A stretch of DNA of 56,391 nucleotides from Candidatus Desulfatibia vada (GCA_014383215.1 JACNIG010000142.1:1-56391); one strand, 5' to 3'. Counted from the stretch's first letter, positions 25,197 to 34,446 are shown. The notes: generated from the sequence alone by a model not told the origin. Numbers and translations are program-made.

Positions 25197-26978
25197 TTGG
25201 CAGATCTACTTGGAGAAATGAGAAAAACCCACACCTGCTGCGAGCTGGGTGCATCTGACGTCGGCCGGGAAGTGGTGCTGATGGGATGGGTGCAGCGTCG
25301 CAGAGATCATGGAGGAGTCATATTTGTCGATTTGCGGGACCGCAACGGCCTAACCCAGATCGTCTTTAATCCAACTGTGGATCAAAAGATCCATGCTAAG
25401 GCCCATGTAATTCGAAGTGAATATGTGCTGGGTGTGCGCGGCAGAGTGGAAAAAAGACCCGCGGGTATGACCAACCCCAATCTGGTTACCGGCGAGATTG
25501 AAGTCATGGTGACGGAGTTGAAAATATTAAATGCAGCTCAAACCCCTCCTTTTCTAATCGAGGATGCTATCGACGTGTCGGAAATGATTCGCCTGAAATT
25601 TCGGCATATCGACCTTCGCCGCCCCCAACTGCAAAAAAATATTATCCTAAGACATAAGGCCGCCCTGGCGGTGAGACAGCATCTGAACGGACTTGGTTTT
25701 CTGGACATTGAAACGCCGGTGTTAACCGGCAGCACCCCTGAAGGCGCCAGAGACTATCTGGTGCCCAGCAGAGTTAATCCGGGACAGTTTTATGCCTTGC
25801 CGCAGTCGCCCCAGATTTTTAAGCAGCTTTTGATGATATCCGGATTTGACCGCTATTATCAAATTGTGCGCTGCTTCAGGGATGAGGATCTGCGGGCGGA
25901 CCGTCAGCCGGAGTTTACCCAGATTGATTTGGAAATGTCTTTTGCCGGCGAAGAGGACGTCATGCAGGTGACCGAAGGGCTGATACAACACATCTTTATG
26001 GATGTTATGGGGCTTGAAATTAAAATCCCCTTTGCTCGCATGCCATATACCGATGCCGTCGGCCGCTTCGGCCTTGACAAACCGGATATCCGTTTTGGAT
26101 TAGAACTGCAAGATGTCTCTGACATTGTCGTTGATTCAGGGTTCAAACTCTTTTCCGGCGCCGTAAAAAAAGGAGGCGTCGTCAAGGCGCTGAATGCCAA
26201 GGGCTGTATCGATTTTTCACGCAAAGAAATTGACGATTTGACTGATTTTGTGGCGATTTATCGAGCCAAGGGCCTGGCGTGGATAAAAATCCGGGAAGAT
26301 GCCTGGCAGTCTCCCATTGAAAAGTTTTTCACAAAAAGCGAAAAAGAAGCTTTGGCCGAGCGCCTGGACATAGAACCCGGCGATCTGGTCTTTTTTGTGG
26401 CTGATCATCTCAAGGTTGCCAATGAAGCTCTGGGTCATCTTAGAAACCTTATAGGTAAAAAGCTGAACCTGATAGACGAAAGTGAATTCAGTTTTGTATG
26501 GATTACCCGTTTTCCGCTGCTGGAATACGATGAAGACGAAGGCCGCTATCAGGCCCTGCACCATCCGTTTACCGCTCCTTTTGAAGAAGATTACGACATG
26601 CTCAAAGATGAGCCCTTGGCAGTCAGGTCCCGCGCTTATGACCTTGTGTTAAACGGCTCTGAAATCGGAGGCGGCAGTATCCGTATTCATGATAAGGATA
26701 TTCAGGAAAAGGTATTTGAAGCCCTGGGCATGGACCGGACGACCTACGAAGCGAAATTCGGATTCCTGCTCTCAGCACTGGAATCCGGTGCGCCGCCCCA
26801 CGGCGGTATTGCCCTGGGGTTCGATCGGCTGGTGATGATCCTGTGCGGGCAGCCTTCCATCCGTGACGTGATTGCTTTTCCAAAAACCCAAAAAGCGGCC
26901 TGTCTGCTCACCGATGCGCCGGCTGAGCCCGACAAAAACCAGCTGGCTGAACTTTCTTTGAGGGTCACAAAAAGCTAA
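25197..26978 (+). CDS. aspS: Aspartyl-tRNA synthetase (probably non-discriminating)
   Basis: Class II synthetase of 593 residues with an N-terminal OB-fold, bacterial GAD insertion domain and C-terminal extension. Motif 2 is CFRDEDLRADRQPEFTQ, the flipping region IDLEMSF follows, and motif 3 is GIALGFDRLVMILCGQ. Start TTG 25197 is chosen because AAAGGAG lies 8 bases before it; an ATG seven codons on is the alternative. The OB-fold carries RRRDHGGVIFVDLRDR: histidine at this position is associated in Pseudomonas with non-discriminating enzymes that also aspartylate tRNA-Asn, which would require GatCAB. That reading is inference. Confidence 0.97.
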   Translation: MADLLGEMRKTHTCCELGASDVGREVVLMGWVQRRRDHGGVIFVDLRDRNGLTQIVFNPTVDQKIHAKAHVIRSEYVLGVRGRVEKRPAGMTNPNLVTGEIEVMVTELKILNAAQTPPFLIEDAIDVSEMIRLKFRHIDLRRPQLQKNIILRHKAALAVRQHLNGLGFLDIETPVLTGSTPEGARDYLVPSRVNPGQFYALPQSPQIFKQLLMISGFDRYYQIVRCFRDEDLRADRQPEFTQIDLEMSFAGEEDVMQVTEGLIQHIFMDVMGLEIKIPFARMPYTDAVGRFGLDKPDIRFGLELQDVSDIVVDSGFKLFSGAVKKGGVVKALNAKGCIDFSRKEIDDLTDFVAIYRAKGLAWIKIREDAWQSPIEKFFTKSEKEALAERLDIEPGDLVFFVADHLKVANEALGHLRNLIGKKLNLIDESEFSFVWITRFPLLEYDEDEGRYQALHHPFTAPFEEDYDMLKDEPLAVRSRAYDLVLNGSEIGGGSIRIHDKDIQEKVFEALGMDRTTYEAKFGFLLSALESGAPPHGGIALGFDRLVMILCGQPSIRDVIAFPKTQKAACLLTDAPAEPDKNQLAELSLRVTKS

Positions 26979-27056
26979 GCTCAGCAAATATTCTGATCCA
27001 GAGGACCAGGCTTTGGGTTACCCCTGGAGGAGATTTGCTTTACAGGAGATTTATTG

Positions 27057-27298
27057 AATTATTGAAATTTCAAATACCAAAATACAAATATCAAACAATT
27101 TCCAATGACCGAAAATAGTTTAGGAAGTGGAAATTCCAAATAACAAGCATCAAATTACAAATAAATCACAATAACCGAAATTCAAAATAAAAAACTTTGA
27201 AATTCCCTTGAGATTTGGTGCTTGTAGTTTGGAATTTCATTGGAATTTGGTGCTTGTAGTTTGGAGCTTGTTTGTTTTTTGGTGCTTGGAGTTTGTGA
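27057..27298. repeat. A/T-rich inverted repeat region before the DUF3786 gene
   Basis: The left half is built from AATACCAAAATACAAAT- and CAAGCATCAAATTACAAA-like blocks; the right half carries GATTTGGTGCTTGTAGTTTGGAATTT twice with variation, roughly the complement of the left. The remainder of the 26979-27400 spacer holds no gene; the ORF at 27240 is a shadow. Probably a decayed palindromic intergenic element. Confidence 0.6.
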
Positions 27299-27400
27299 TT
27301 TTAGATGCAAAACTCCAAGGCAAAGCCATTGGCCTCTGACCTGCTCAAAGGACCAGGTTTTTCAGTGCAAAACAAATCGAGGATATTGGGGAAGACTTAA

Positions 27401-28216
27401 ATGCCACAACCGAAAAATGCCATGGAAATCTTTCGGCATCTCGACAAGTCGAATTGCCGGGAATGCAGGGAAAAGACATGTCTCGCATTTGCCGGAGCGG
27501 TCTTTACGGGTCAAAGAAAGCTTACCGAATGCCCGCAACTGGATCGAGAGACCATCGACCGGCTCTCCGGAGAATCCGAAAATCAGACTGGGGTTGAACC
27601 CGAACGGGGTGAATACCTGCAAGATCTGAAAAACGAAATCGCCAACATTGACCTTGCTGCCGCAGCCCAAAGAATAGGAGCCCGGTATTCTGACGGCAAG
27701 CTGATGCTCAAGGTATTAGGTAAAGACTTCAGCGTTGATGAAAAGGGCAATCTTTCCTCTGACATCCACATCAATGCGTGGGTGGTCATCCCGTTGCTCA
27801 ACTATGTTCTTTACGCCCAAGGGCTGCCGGTTTCAGGCAATTGGGTTTCGCTGCGGGAGTTGAAAGAAGGAACGGAACGATACCCGCTTTTTAAAAGACG
27901 CTGCGAAGATCCCATGAAACGAACGGCAGACACCTATACCGGTCTTTTTGACGACATGGTTCACGTTCTCAGCGGAAAGCAGGTGGCAAAACAATTCGAA
28001 TCAGACATATCCGTGATTCTGTACCCCCTGCCCAAAGTTCCTGTCATGATATGTTACTGGTCGCCGGAAGAAGGTCTCGAATCGAGCCTCAATATTTTCT
28101 TCGACGAAACAACCGACAAGAACCTCGACATCAACTCCGTCTTCACCCTGGGAGTCGGGCTCACGCAAATGTTCCAGAAGATCGCCCTAAGGCACGGGTT
28201 TCCCGAGGATGTGTGA
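27401..28216 (+). CDS. DUF3786 protein with N-terminal Fe-S-type cysteine motif
   Basis: A 271-residue cytosolic protein. Residues 18-45 hold CRECREKTC and, further on, TEC, the spacing of the four-cysteine iron-sulfur domain found in corrinoid/acetyl-CoA-pathway and Rnf proteins. Residues 75-265 are DUF3786 (INAWVVIPLLNYVLYAQG, CEDPMKRTADTYTGLFDDM, PVMICYWSPEEGLESSLNIF). DUF3786 occurs mainly in anaerobes and has no established role. Start ATG is preceded by GGGGAAGA. It is alone on its strand between aspS and recQ. Confidence 0.88.
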   Translation: MPQPKNAMEIFRHLDKSNCRECREKTCLAFAGAVFTGQRKLTECPQLDRETIDRLSGESENQTGVEPERGEYLQDLKNEIANIDLAAAAQRIGARYSDGKLMLKVLGKDFSVDEKGNLSSDIHINAWVVIPLLNYVLYAQGLPVSGNWVSLRELKEGTERYPLFKRRCEDPMKRTADTYTGLFDDMVHVLSGKQVAKQFESDISVILYPLPKVPVMICYWSPEEGLESSLNIFFDETTDKNLDINSVFTLGVGLTQMFQKIALRHGFPEDV

Positions 28217-28310
28217 GACCCTTTAAAAACGGCCCAATTCCACCCATCATAATATATTCTATTTGTAATAAAATTTGAATACGGTGCGATATTAGGCACC
28301 GTAACATTCT

Positions 28311-30230
28311 TTATTTCCTTTGCGCTTCAACCCAAGTTTTCACGTCCATAAACGGATAGTGTTGCAAGACACCGAAGTTCGGCATTTTTTTGACCTTTGC
28401 CCTGGCAAAAAAGGGCGTCTGGATCCCGCAGAGAAATTTGGCCACATCCAAAGGAGAGCAAAACGGATCGCCCTTCGCAAGATAATCGCTGCTAAGGTCA
28501 TCCAGGTTTTTGTGCGCCAGCGGTTCCAGTTCAAGTGTGTGTTCTATCTTGGCAGGATGCCCTTTGCACACCGAGCAATGACCGCAATGGTCAATTGTCA
28601 TGGCTTCGCCAAAATAAAGGGCCAATGCTTTGCTCAAACACACTTTGCTTTCAAAAAAGCCGACCATCTGCTGGATTCTTGCAATCTCACGGGATTCTTT
28701 GTTTTTGAACTTTTCATACATAGATCGGGCCAATTGATCGATATCAAAGCGCTTGTCCACAAGATCAAACACATCGATTGCCTGGCGTGACTGAAGCCGG
28801 ATCCAGCCTTGGTCATCAAAATAGTCTAAAGCTGCCACCACCCGCTTGCGGTCGGTGGTGTAGCGGGCCACAATCTTATCAATATCCACGTATGTCCAGA
28901 CTTTTTTGGTTTCACTATGCTCAAAAATGGCCGCAGCAAACTGCCGGCGCTCGCCTTGAAAGCGGTCGATGATCTCTTGGCGCTGTGTCAAGAATTGAAA
29001 GGCATACTGGTCAAAATAGGTGCCCTTGGGCCGGATAATTCCGTCCATTTCAAGATAAACCAGCAAGGTTCTCAACGGCAGGGGGCGGATATTCAGATCA
29101 AAAGCAAGGGCCAACAGCTTCAATTCCCAAACAAAGCCCGATTGCGCTTTAATTCTTTCTAATAGATCGGCAATGGCCTTCTGTTCAGGCGTATCGCCAT
29201 AAACAAAATTTTCAAGAATACTGATATTGTTCCGATTGGCCAACACCTCGCATAAAGCGGGCTTTCCATCACGTCCGGCGCGGCCGATCTCCTGGCTGTA
29301 ACTTTCGATGGATTTGGGCAGATCAAAGTGAATCACCCGTCGGATATCGGCTTTGTCGATGCCCATTCCAAAAGCGATCGTAGCCACCACACAAGAACGT
29401 GCACCGTCCATAAATTGATTCTGAATCCGCTCACGATCCTCATTTTGCATACCGGCATGATAACCGGCAGCGTTAATGCCGCAATTGTCCAGAAAGGCGG
29501 CAATCTCCTCGGCCGTGCGCTGTAGCGTAACATAAACAATGGTGGGCGCTTCCGGTTCTTCCCGGATTCGATCAAGAAGCTGTTCGCGCTTGTTTGTTTC
29601 TTTTGTCGGTGTCACCGTCAAAAAAAGGTTTTGACGGTAAAACCCGGTGATTACAACATTTTGTTTGCAAATCTCAAACCCGGCGCACATATCCTCGATG
29701 ACCGGCGGGGCGGCAGTTGCCGTTAACAGCAGTGTTTGGGCGATATGGTATGCTTTCCGATAGGCCGGCAGCTTCAAGTATTCCGGCCGGAAATTGTGCC
29801 CCCACTGGGAGATGCAATGGGCCTCGTCCACTACCAGCAGAGAGATCTTCATTTTTTCAAGGTGTTGTCGGAAACGCTCGTTTTTAAAGCGTTCTACTGA
29901 GATCATCAAGATCTTCAAGCGATCGTTTTTTGCCTGGGTTACAATCTCATTGTAGGTTTGCAGCTCTAAGGTTGAATCCAGCCGCGCGGCCGGAATACGG
30001 TGTGCGGAAAGAAAATCGACCTGATCTTTCATCAGGGCCAGCAACGGTGATACCACCAGCGTCAGGTGAGGCAGCAGCATTGCCGGCAGTTGATAACAGA
30101 GCGACTTTCCAGCACCTGTGGGAAAAATCGCCACCGCCGATTCACCTTTTGTGATCCGGGCAATCACCTCTTTCTGGCCGGATCTGAAAGAACTGTATCC
30201 GAAGTATTGCTTCAGCTGTTTTTCAAGCAC
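28311..30230 (-). CDS. recQ: ATP-dependent DNA helicase RecQ
   Basis: A 639-residue superfamily 2 helicase for recombination and fork repair. Motif 0 (FGYSSFRSGQKEVI), Walker A TGAGKS at residues 38-43, DEAH box VVDEAHCISQWGHNFRPEY, motif VI HFDLPKSIESYSQEIGRAGRDG and the zinc cysteines CGHCSVCKG are all present. No clear HRDC domain is seen; the C-terminus ends in a different basic segment. The gene stands alone and is intact. Confidence 0.95.
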   Translation of the reverse strand: MLEKQLKQYFGYSSFRSGQKEVIARITKGESAVAIFPTGAGKSLCYQLPAMLLPHLTLVVSPLLALMKDQVDFLSAHRIPAARLDSTLELQTYNEIVTQAKNDRLKILMISVERFKNERFRQHLEKMKISLLVVDEAHCISQWGHNFRPEYLKLPAYRKAYHIAQTLLLTATAAPPVIEDMCAGFEICKQNVVITGFYRQNLFLTVTPTKETNKREQLLDRIREEPEAPTIVYVTLQRTAEEIAAFLDNCGINAAGYHAGMQNEDRERIQNQFMDGARSCVVATIAFGMGIDKADIRRVIHFDLPKSIESYSQEIGRAGRDGKPALCEVLANRNNISILENFVYGDTPEQKAIADLLERIKAQSGFVWELKLLALAFDLNIRPLPLRTLLVYLEMDGIIRPKGTYFDQYAFQFLTQRQEIIDRFQGERRQFAAAIFEHSETKKVWTYVDIDKIVARYTTDRKRVVAALDYFDDQGWIRLQSRQAIDVFDLVDKRFDIDQLARSMYEKFKNKESREIARIQQMVGFFESKVCLSKALALYFGEAMTIDHCGHCSVCKGHPAKIEHTLELEPLAHKNLDDLSSDYLAKGDPFCSPLDVAKFLCGIQTPFFARAKVKKMPNFGVLQHYPFMDVKTWVEAQRK

Positions 30231-30368
30231 GATACTTATCCTTTCTGGAAATCAACTCCACGCGCCACTTCCGGGCATCAGCTATCATTTGCTGAAGGCC
30301 CGCAAGGAAAGTGGATCTTGGGGAAAAAGGTTTTAAATCATTTTCAGCAATTGTAATCCCCCTTAAAT

Positions 30369-30554
30369 TTAATCTTCAAAAAGATTTTCTCTAAAAACTC
30401 TACTTCCAACAACAGCTTTCCAATATTGTAATACCAACCACCATAATAAAACCCCAAAGCCAAAAATAAGCAAAATGGGTAAAAGGATAATTGTTCCAAT
30501 TTTCTCTAACCAGGAAACATTGGAATCAATCATCATCGTCTTTAGCCCTGGCAT
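30369..30554 (-). CDS. Small single-pass membrane protein
   Basis: 61 residues from ATG 30554, chosen over the upstream frame start because CAGGAGG lies 9 bases before it. One strong transmembrane segment (IGTIILLPILLIFGFGVLLWW) is followed by a charged tail. No family recognised. The strong ribosome site supports a real gene. Confidence 0.6.
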   Translation of the reverse strand: MPGLKTMMIDSNVSWLEKIGTIILLPILLIFGFGVLLWWLVLQYWKAVVGSRVFRENLFED

Positions 30555-30596
30555 GGTATAAATCCTCCTGTTAAGTTTTACATTGGTATAACTCAA

Positions 30597-30933
30597 TATT
30601 CATGCCAGGACGGATAATTCTTGATCTTTTTTGAGTTGTATTAATGTTATAAGGTTTATTTCCAGGGAGTTAGATGTATAAAGAGAATTGAAGTTGTGGG
30701 CTCATGTTAGAAATTATCTATTCTGAAGAACACCGATTTGCACATATTTTAGTGCACATTGCACAGTTTTTTGTGCATTCTTATTCCTCTGACCTCCCGT
30801 TACATTTCTATTATATTGCCGGTAGCACAAATCTTTTTTCACAGAAGCTATTCAATTAAAAGGTCAACTTGAAGCTCAAAAGAGGAGCTTGACATAATGA
30901 CACAATAATTTTTTTTTAAATGAGAAATGGGGG
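30597..30933. other. Spacer with clustered TGCAC motifs
   Basis: 337 bases without a gene. At 30739-30777 four TGCAC/GTGCA motifs occur in 39 bases (TTGCACA, GTGCACA, TTGCACA, TGTGCA), as direct and inverted copies. This could be an operator for the small membrane-protein gene on the minus strand; no regulator is known. The rest is A/T-rich. Confidence 0.4.
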
Positions 30934-31599
30934 TTATAGGTAGTTAAACCAGACCTGTTCCACTTGCTCGAAATTGGCCTTGATCTCTTCGCTCCCGCTG
31001 ATGATATCGCCATGCCCCGGCAACAACCATTCTGCATCGAGTCCGGCCAGCCGTTTAATGCTTTCCTTGAGCTTCGTACCGTTTCCGCCGGGCAGATCCG
31101 TACGCCCGAGCCCCCCTTTAAAAACAAGATCTCCGGTAAACAGCATTTTTTGGTCCGGCCAGTATATTGATACTGAACCCGGTGAGTGACCCGGCGTGTG
31201 CAGTACCAAAAAATCAAAGCCGCTTATCGAAATATCGCCTTCTTTAAGAAAAAAAGCAGGTGCTATCGATTGAGTGTTTAAGCTCAGAGGAGTCTTTGGG
31301 GAATTGTCCATGGATTTTAAGAATCGCCAGTCCTTGTTATGCAGAGCTGCCAGGGCGGGCTTTTCCTTAAAGAGCTCGGCAGCCTCCAGGTGATCCGGAT
31401 GGGCATGGGTGCCTATGACCAGGCCGATGTCGTCTAATGTTAGCCCCAATTCATTCAGTTCTTTGTGCACATGGTCAAACAGGCTGCTGTGACCCGGATC
31501 GATGAGTATGCGGGTTGGTCCATCAATCAAATAGGTGTTGCAATTGTTAGCAGTCGTCGACCGCCAGATAAAGCCATAAACGTTATCGGTAATCTTCAC
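30934..31599 (-). CDS. MBL-fold metallo-hydrolase (glyoxalase II-like)
   Basis: 221-residue metallo-beta-lactamase-fold hydrolase. The metal motif THAHPDHLEA, the later HTPGHSPGSVSIYW and the terminal LLPGHGDIISG are intact, giving the standard binuclear site. Similar proteins hydrolyse thioesters such as S-lactoylglutathione, but substrate cannot be told. GTG start is supported by GAGGAG six bases upstream. Confidence 0.92.
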   Translation of the reverse strand: MKITDNVYGFIWRSTTANNCNTYLIDGPTRILIDPGHSSLFDHVHKELNELGLTLDDIGLVIGTHAHPDHLEAAELFKEKPALAALHNKDWRFLKSMDNSPKTPLSLNTQSIAPAFFLKEGDISISGFDFLVLHTPGHSPGSVSIYWPDQKMLFTGDLVFKGGLGRTDLPGGNGTKLKESIKRLAGLDAEWLLPGHGDIISGSEEIKANFEQVEQVWFNYL

Positions 31600-31630
31600 G
31601 TTACTTCTCCTCAGTCAATAATCACCCCTA

Positions 31631-31835
31631 ATTTTACCGCAAAGACGCAGAGGGCGCAAAGAAAAGATAATTTTCTTTTGCCGTTGAGAGGACGGCAAAG
31701 GAAAAAAAAATCAATCGCTACGCGGCATTTTTGGATTCTAAATGCCCGCAGGGTATGTAGCTTATTGCTTTCCGTCCTCTCAACGAAAAATAATAAAATA
31801 AATAAACTTTGCGTTCTCTGCGCCTCTAATGAGCA
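31631..31835. mobile_element. Palindromic element with GCAAAGACGCAGAG-type ends
   Basis: The left arm (CCGCAAAGACGCAGAGGGCG then CCGTTGAGAGGACGG) is mirrored by the right arm (CCGTCCTCTCAACG then TTTGCGTTCTCTGCGCC), giving imperfect inverted repeats of about 65 bases around a short centre. Repeats with this end sequence are frequent in environmental anaerobe genomes as far as I recall. It fills most of the spacer 31600-31927. The 174-codon ORF at 31465 crosses it and is not a gene. Confidence 0.65.
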
Positions 31836-31927
31836 AAGCGAATGGGCGGTAAATTATCGTATTAAAACGGACAGCAGTGATGATCCAATGCTTCTTCATT
31901 TTGTTTGCGCGCAATTAAGGTCTCAGC

Positions 31928-32968
31928 CTACTGCCTCAGCCCGGCATCCACATTCCTGCCCGTGGGTTCCGGGGGCAGGCGCGGTTTGAAAAAATAGTGC
32001 TGCTGGAGAGATTGGACGACCTTGTCGATATTATTTACCGCTTTTCTGATTTCTTGAATCCCTTGGGATGTAGAGCGGGTAACTTCGGGTATATTCTTGC
32101 TCCCCTTTTCGATATCGGCCAGAATAATTTTAAGAGTGCCGACAGCATCTTCAACATCTTTCATGGTTCGTTTGATATCCGGCACGCTTTCTAGAATCCC
32201 TTTTTCAATCTCATGCAGCGTCTCCAGGGTCTCCTTCATCTGATCAGCGGTACCAGGCGTTTTAGCAGAGGCTTCGGAAAGGTTTCCAATGATTTTTCCG
32301 ACCTCATCGAGGTTGCCGTGGACTTGATCCAAAAGGGCTCTCGATTTTATTAAGCCGCCCACTGTTCCCTTGCCGGCATCGATCTCGCTGGTCATCTTTT
32401 CGACCTGTGCCAGCAATGAGTTGAGACTTTTAAAGGCCGTAAAAAAAGGACCATGAGGGTCTCGCAGGATTTGAACGATCGATGTAATCTCCTGAGCCGC
32501 CATGATAATCATTTTGGCGGTCTTTTCGACCTGAAACTCACCAAGATAATCAGCTATCGATTTTTTCTTATCGGAAGGTATGACTCCGCCTGCTTGAAGC
32601 AGGGGTGAATCGTCTTCACCGGGTATGATGGCAATATGCTCGGCACCCAAAACCGTAGGGCTCTGGACAGTGGCTCTGGTGCTCTTTCTGATTCTTGATC
32701 CGAATTCGTGTGAAATGCTCAGCTTGATTTTTACCTTGTCCCCTACCAGAAGTATCTGTTTGATTTTACCGATGTCGGTGTTGAACAGCTTTACCGGTGT
32801 ATTGACTTCCAGGTTATAACTTTGGTCAAAAATAGTATAATAGGTTATATAGGTTTTAAACCAGCCTTTACCCCGGCCGATGACGATCACAGTCGTCAGC
32901 AGCAGCATTGCAATGCAGATGATAAATATTCCAACAGCTTTTTCTTTTTTATCAAACTTTAATTCCAT
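31928..32968 (-). CDS. MlaD-like MCE-domain lipid-transport protein
   Basis: 346 residues. An N-terminal anchor (AVGIFIICIAMLLLTTVIVI) is followed by one MCE domain (residues about 40-125: YNLEVNTPVKLFNTDIGKIK, TVLGAEHIAIIPGEDD), then a long helical tail from residue 150 to 330 that could form a tunnel or coiled coil across the periplasm. MCE proteins bind lipids in ABC-type transporters between the two membranes. It is last in a minus-strand trio mlaE-ATPase-mlaD with spacings of 18 and 8 bases. Confidence 0.92.
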   Translation of the reverse strand: MELKFDKKEKAVGIFIICIAMLLLTTVIVIGRGKGWFKTYITYYTIFDQSYNLEVNTPVKLFNTDIGKIKQILLVGDKVKIKLSISHEFGSRIRKSTRATVQSPTVLGAEHIAIIPGEDDSPLLQAGGVIPSDKKKSIADYLGEFQVEKTAKMIIMAAQEITSIVQILRDPHGPFFTAFKSLNSLLAQVEKMTSEIDAGKGTVGGLIKSRALLDQVHGNLDEVGKIIGNLSEASAKTPGTADQMKETLETLHEIEKGILESVPDIKRTMKDVEDAVGTLKIILADIEKGSKNIPEVTRSTSQGIQEIRKAVNNIDKVVQSLQQHYFFKPRLPPEPTGRNVDAGLRQ

Positions 32969-32986
32969 GATGTATTTAAATTACAG

Positions 32987-33661
32987 TTAGACTAATTTCG
33001 GAGCCTTGGCCAACATGCCGTCTGTAATCAGCACCTCTCTATTGGCAAAGGCATCGATAAAGTTTTGATTGTTACAGAAAAAAACAAATCCATGCCCGTT
33101 TTCAAGGGTATCTTTAAGGATTTCGTTAAAAAGACCGAAGCTGTTGTAGCCGAAATAATCTTCCGGGCGCTCAAGGAGCAGAACGTCAAAAGATTTAGTA
33201 AGTTCCCGAATGGCAATGGCAATACGCAAATCAATCGGTCGCAATTCACCGGGGCGAATATCGAGCTTATCTTCAATATTAAATATTCTGCATAATTTCA
33301 AGGTTTTCGCATCTATATCCAATGAGAGTGAGTTCTCGAAGTAGGATCTCATTAAAAGCAGGTTTTCCCTTACAGTTTTATTGCTGAGCATAGCGGAGTC
33401 CAGCCCAATATAACCGATTTTCTTTTTGAAGGGAAGGAGATTGCGATAGTCTGAAAAATCTATGACTTCACCCATATAGCTGTATGTACCGGTTTGAGGG
33501 CCGACCAGCGTTGCCAGGGCTTTTAGAAAAATGTAAGCATCCGCCGTAGCGGCCCTGATGGCACAAGCATCGCCCTTCGTCAGGGTAAAATAGATGTCTT
33601 TAAGAGAGTTTCCAAACCCTTCGACGACAAGGCTGTAATTAGAAAGTTCTATCAGATACAC
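32987..33661 (-). CDS. Degenerate MlaF-like ABC ATPase lacking Walker motifs
   Basis: 224 residues laid out like an ABC ATPase of the Mla type (FKKKIGYIG, SAMLSNKTVRENLLLMRSYF, IAIAIRELTKSFDVLLLERP). The P-loop GxxGxGKS is replaced by CAIRAATADAYIFLKAL, the LSGG signature by IRPGELRPID, and the Walker B/catalytic DE by LLLERPED. The frame is open and uniform, and the gene keeps tight spacing with mlaE and mlaD, so it looks like a conserved pseudo-ATPase rather than a decaying gene. It probably cannot hydrolyse ATP. A true ATPase may be encoded elsewhere. Confidence 0.85.
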   Translation of the reverse strand: MYLIELSNYSLVVEGFGNSLKDIYFTLTKGDACAIRAATADAYIFLKALATLVGPQTGTYSYMGEVIDFSDYRNLLPFKKKIGYIGLDSAMLSNKTVRENLLLMRSYFENSLSLDIDAKTLKLCRIFNIEDKLDIRPGELRPIDLRIAIAIRELTKSFDVLLLERPEDYFGYNSFGLFNEILKDTLENGHGFVFFCNNQNFIDAFANREVLITDGMLAKAPKLV

Positions 33662-33669
33662 GTTGCTTC

Positions 33670-34446
33670 CTACAAATAAAAAATAGCGGATATAATAATG
33701 TTAAATATCAGGCAGAAGATAATGCTCTCAATGGCTGCTTTGGAAGTTCCTACCGGAATCTCCGTAATATTTTTCTTGATATTGAATCCGTGGTTCAGGC
33801 TTGTAACGGTAATAATGACCCCAAAGCAGAGGGCTTTGACAATGCCTACCGCAATATCGGCTGCAGTGATGGCCTTGCCGATCTGATCAAGAAAGTTTCC
33901 CATGGGAATGTTGGTTATGAGCCACACCAAACCATACCCGCCGATAATAGACACCAGATCAAATACAATAAAAAGACAGCATACCGCCGCAGTTATTCCG
34001 ACCATCCTGGGAAGGCAGACGATCCACATGGGGTCAAGACCGGCCATTTCAAAAGCTTCGATTTCATTGAGAACATTCATGTAACCGATCTCGATAGTGA
34101 CGGCCGTGGCAGATCTCAGGATAACCAGGAAGGCTGTAACGATGGGGCCGAGTTCCCGCACTATCAAAATAACGGTGGTCTTGCCGAGGTCGTAATGCCC
34201 TGCATATTTGGCAAATTGTACAATAAGTATACTTCCGATCAGCAGGGCAATCGGAATAATGATCGTAAGCGCTTCCACGCATGTGAAATATATCTGTTCC
34301 AGCACCACCCTTTTGACAATCACTCTGCCGGTTTGCGGTCTTTTGAAAATCAGCGTGAAGATTCGATAAGTTAAGGCGCACAGGTCTAGCACGTGATTGA
34401 CAGATTTTATGGTTTTTCGGCCTATGCTCCCTAAAATTTGTTCCAT
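33670..34446 (-). CDS. mlaE: MlaE-like ABC permease
   Basis: 258 residues from ATG 34446. The open frame runs back to 34662, but the first 72 residues (cysteine-rich, no family match) overlap a promoter-like region, and MEQILGSIGRKTI is the usual family beginning. The MlaE core is intact: RELGPIVTAFLVILRSATAV, EIGYMNVLNEIEAFEMAG, PRMVGITAAVC and a final LIFNIIISAIFYL. Integral inner-membrane subunit of a lipid ABC transporter. A TTGACC/TAAAAT promoter ends about 5 bases before the ATG, so the mRNA may be leaderless; no ribosome site is seen. Confidence 0.9.
   Translation of the reverse strand: MEQILGSIGRKTIKSVNHVLDLCALTYRIFTLIFKRPQTGRVIVKRVVLEQIYFTCVEALTIIIPIALLIGSILIVQFAKYAGHYDLGKTTVILIVRELGPIVTAFLVILRSATAVTIEIGYMNVLNEIEAFEMAGLDPMWIVCLPRMVGITAAVCCLFIVFDLVSIIGGYGLVWLITNIPMGNFLDQIGKAITAADIAVGIVKALCFGVIITVTSLNHGFNIKKNITEIPVGTSKAAIESIIFCLIFNIIISAIFYL

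Noticed and set aside
27240-27629. 129-codon plus-strand ORF
   Set aside because: It begins in repeat sequence and overlaps the DUF3786 gene in another frame.
31465-31989. 174-codon plus-strand ORF
   Set aside because: It crosses the 5' end of the MBL-fold gene, a palindromic repeat and the 3' end of mlaD; composition is not gene-like.
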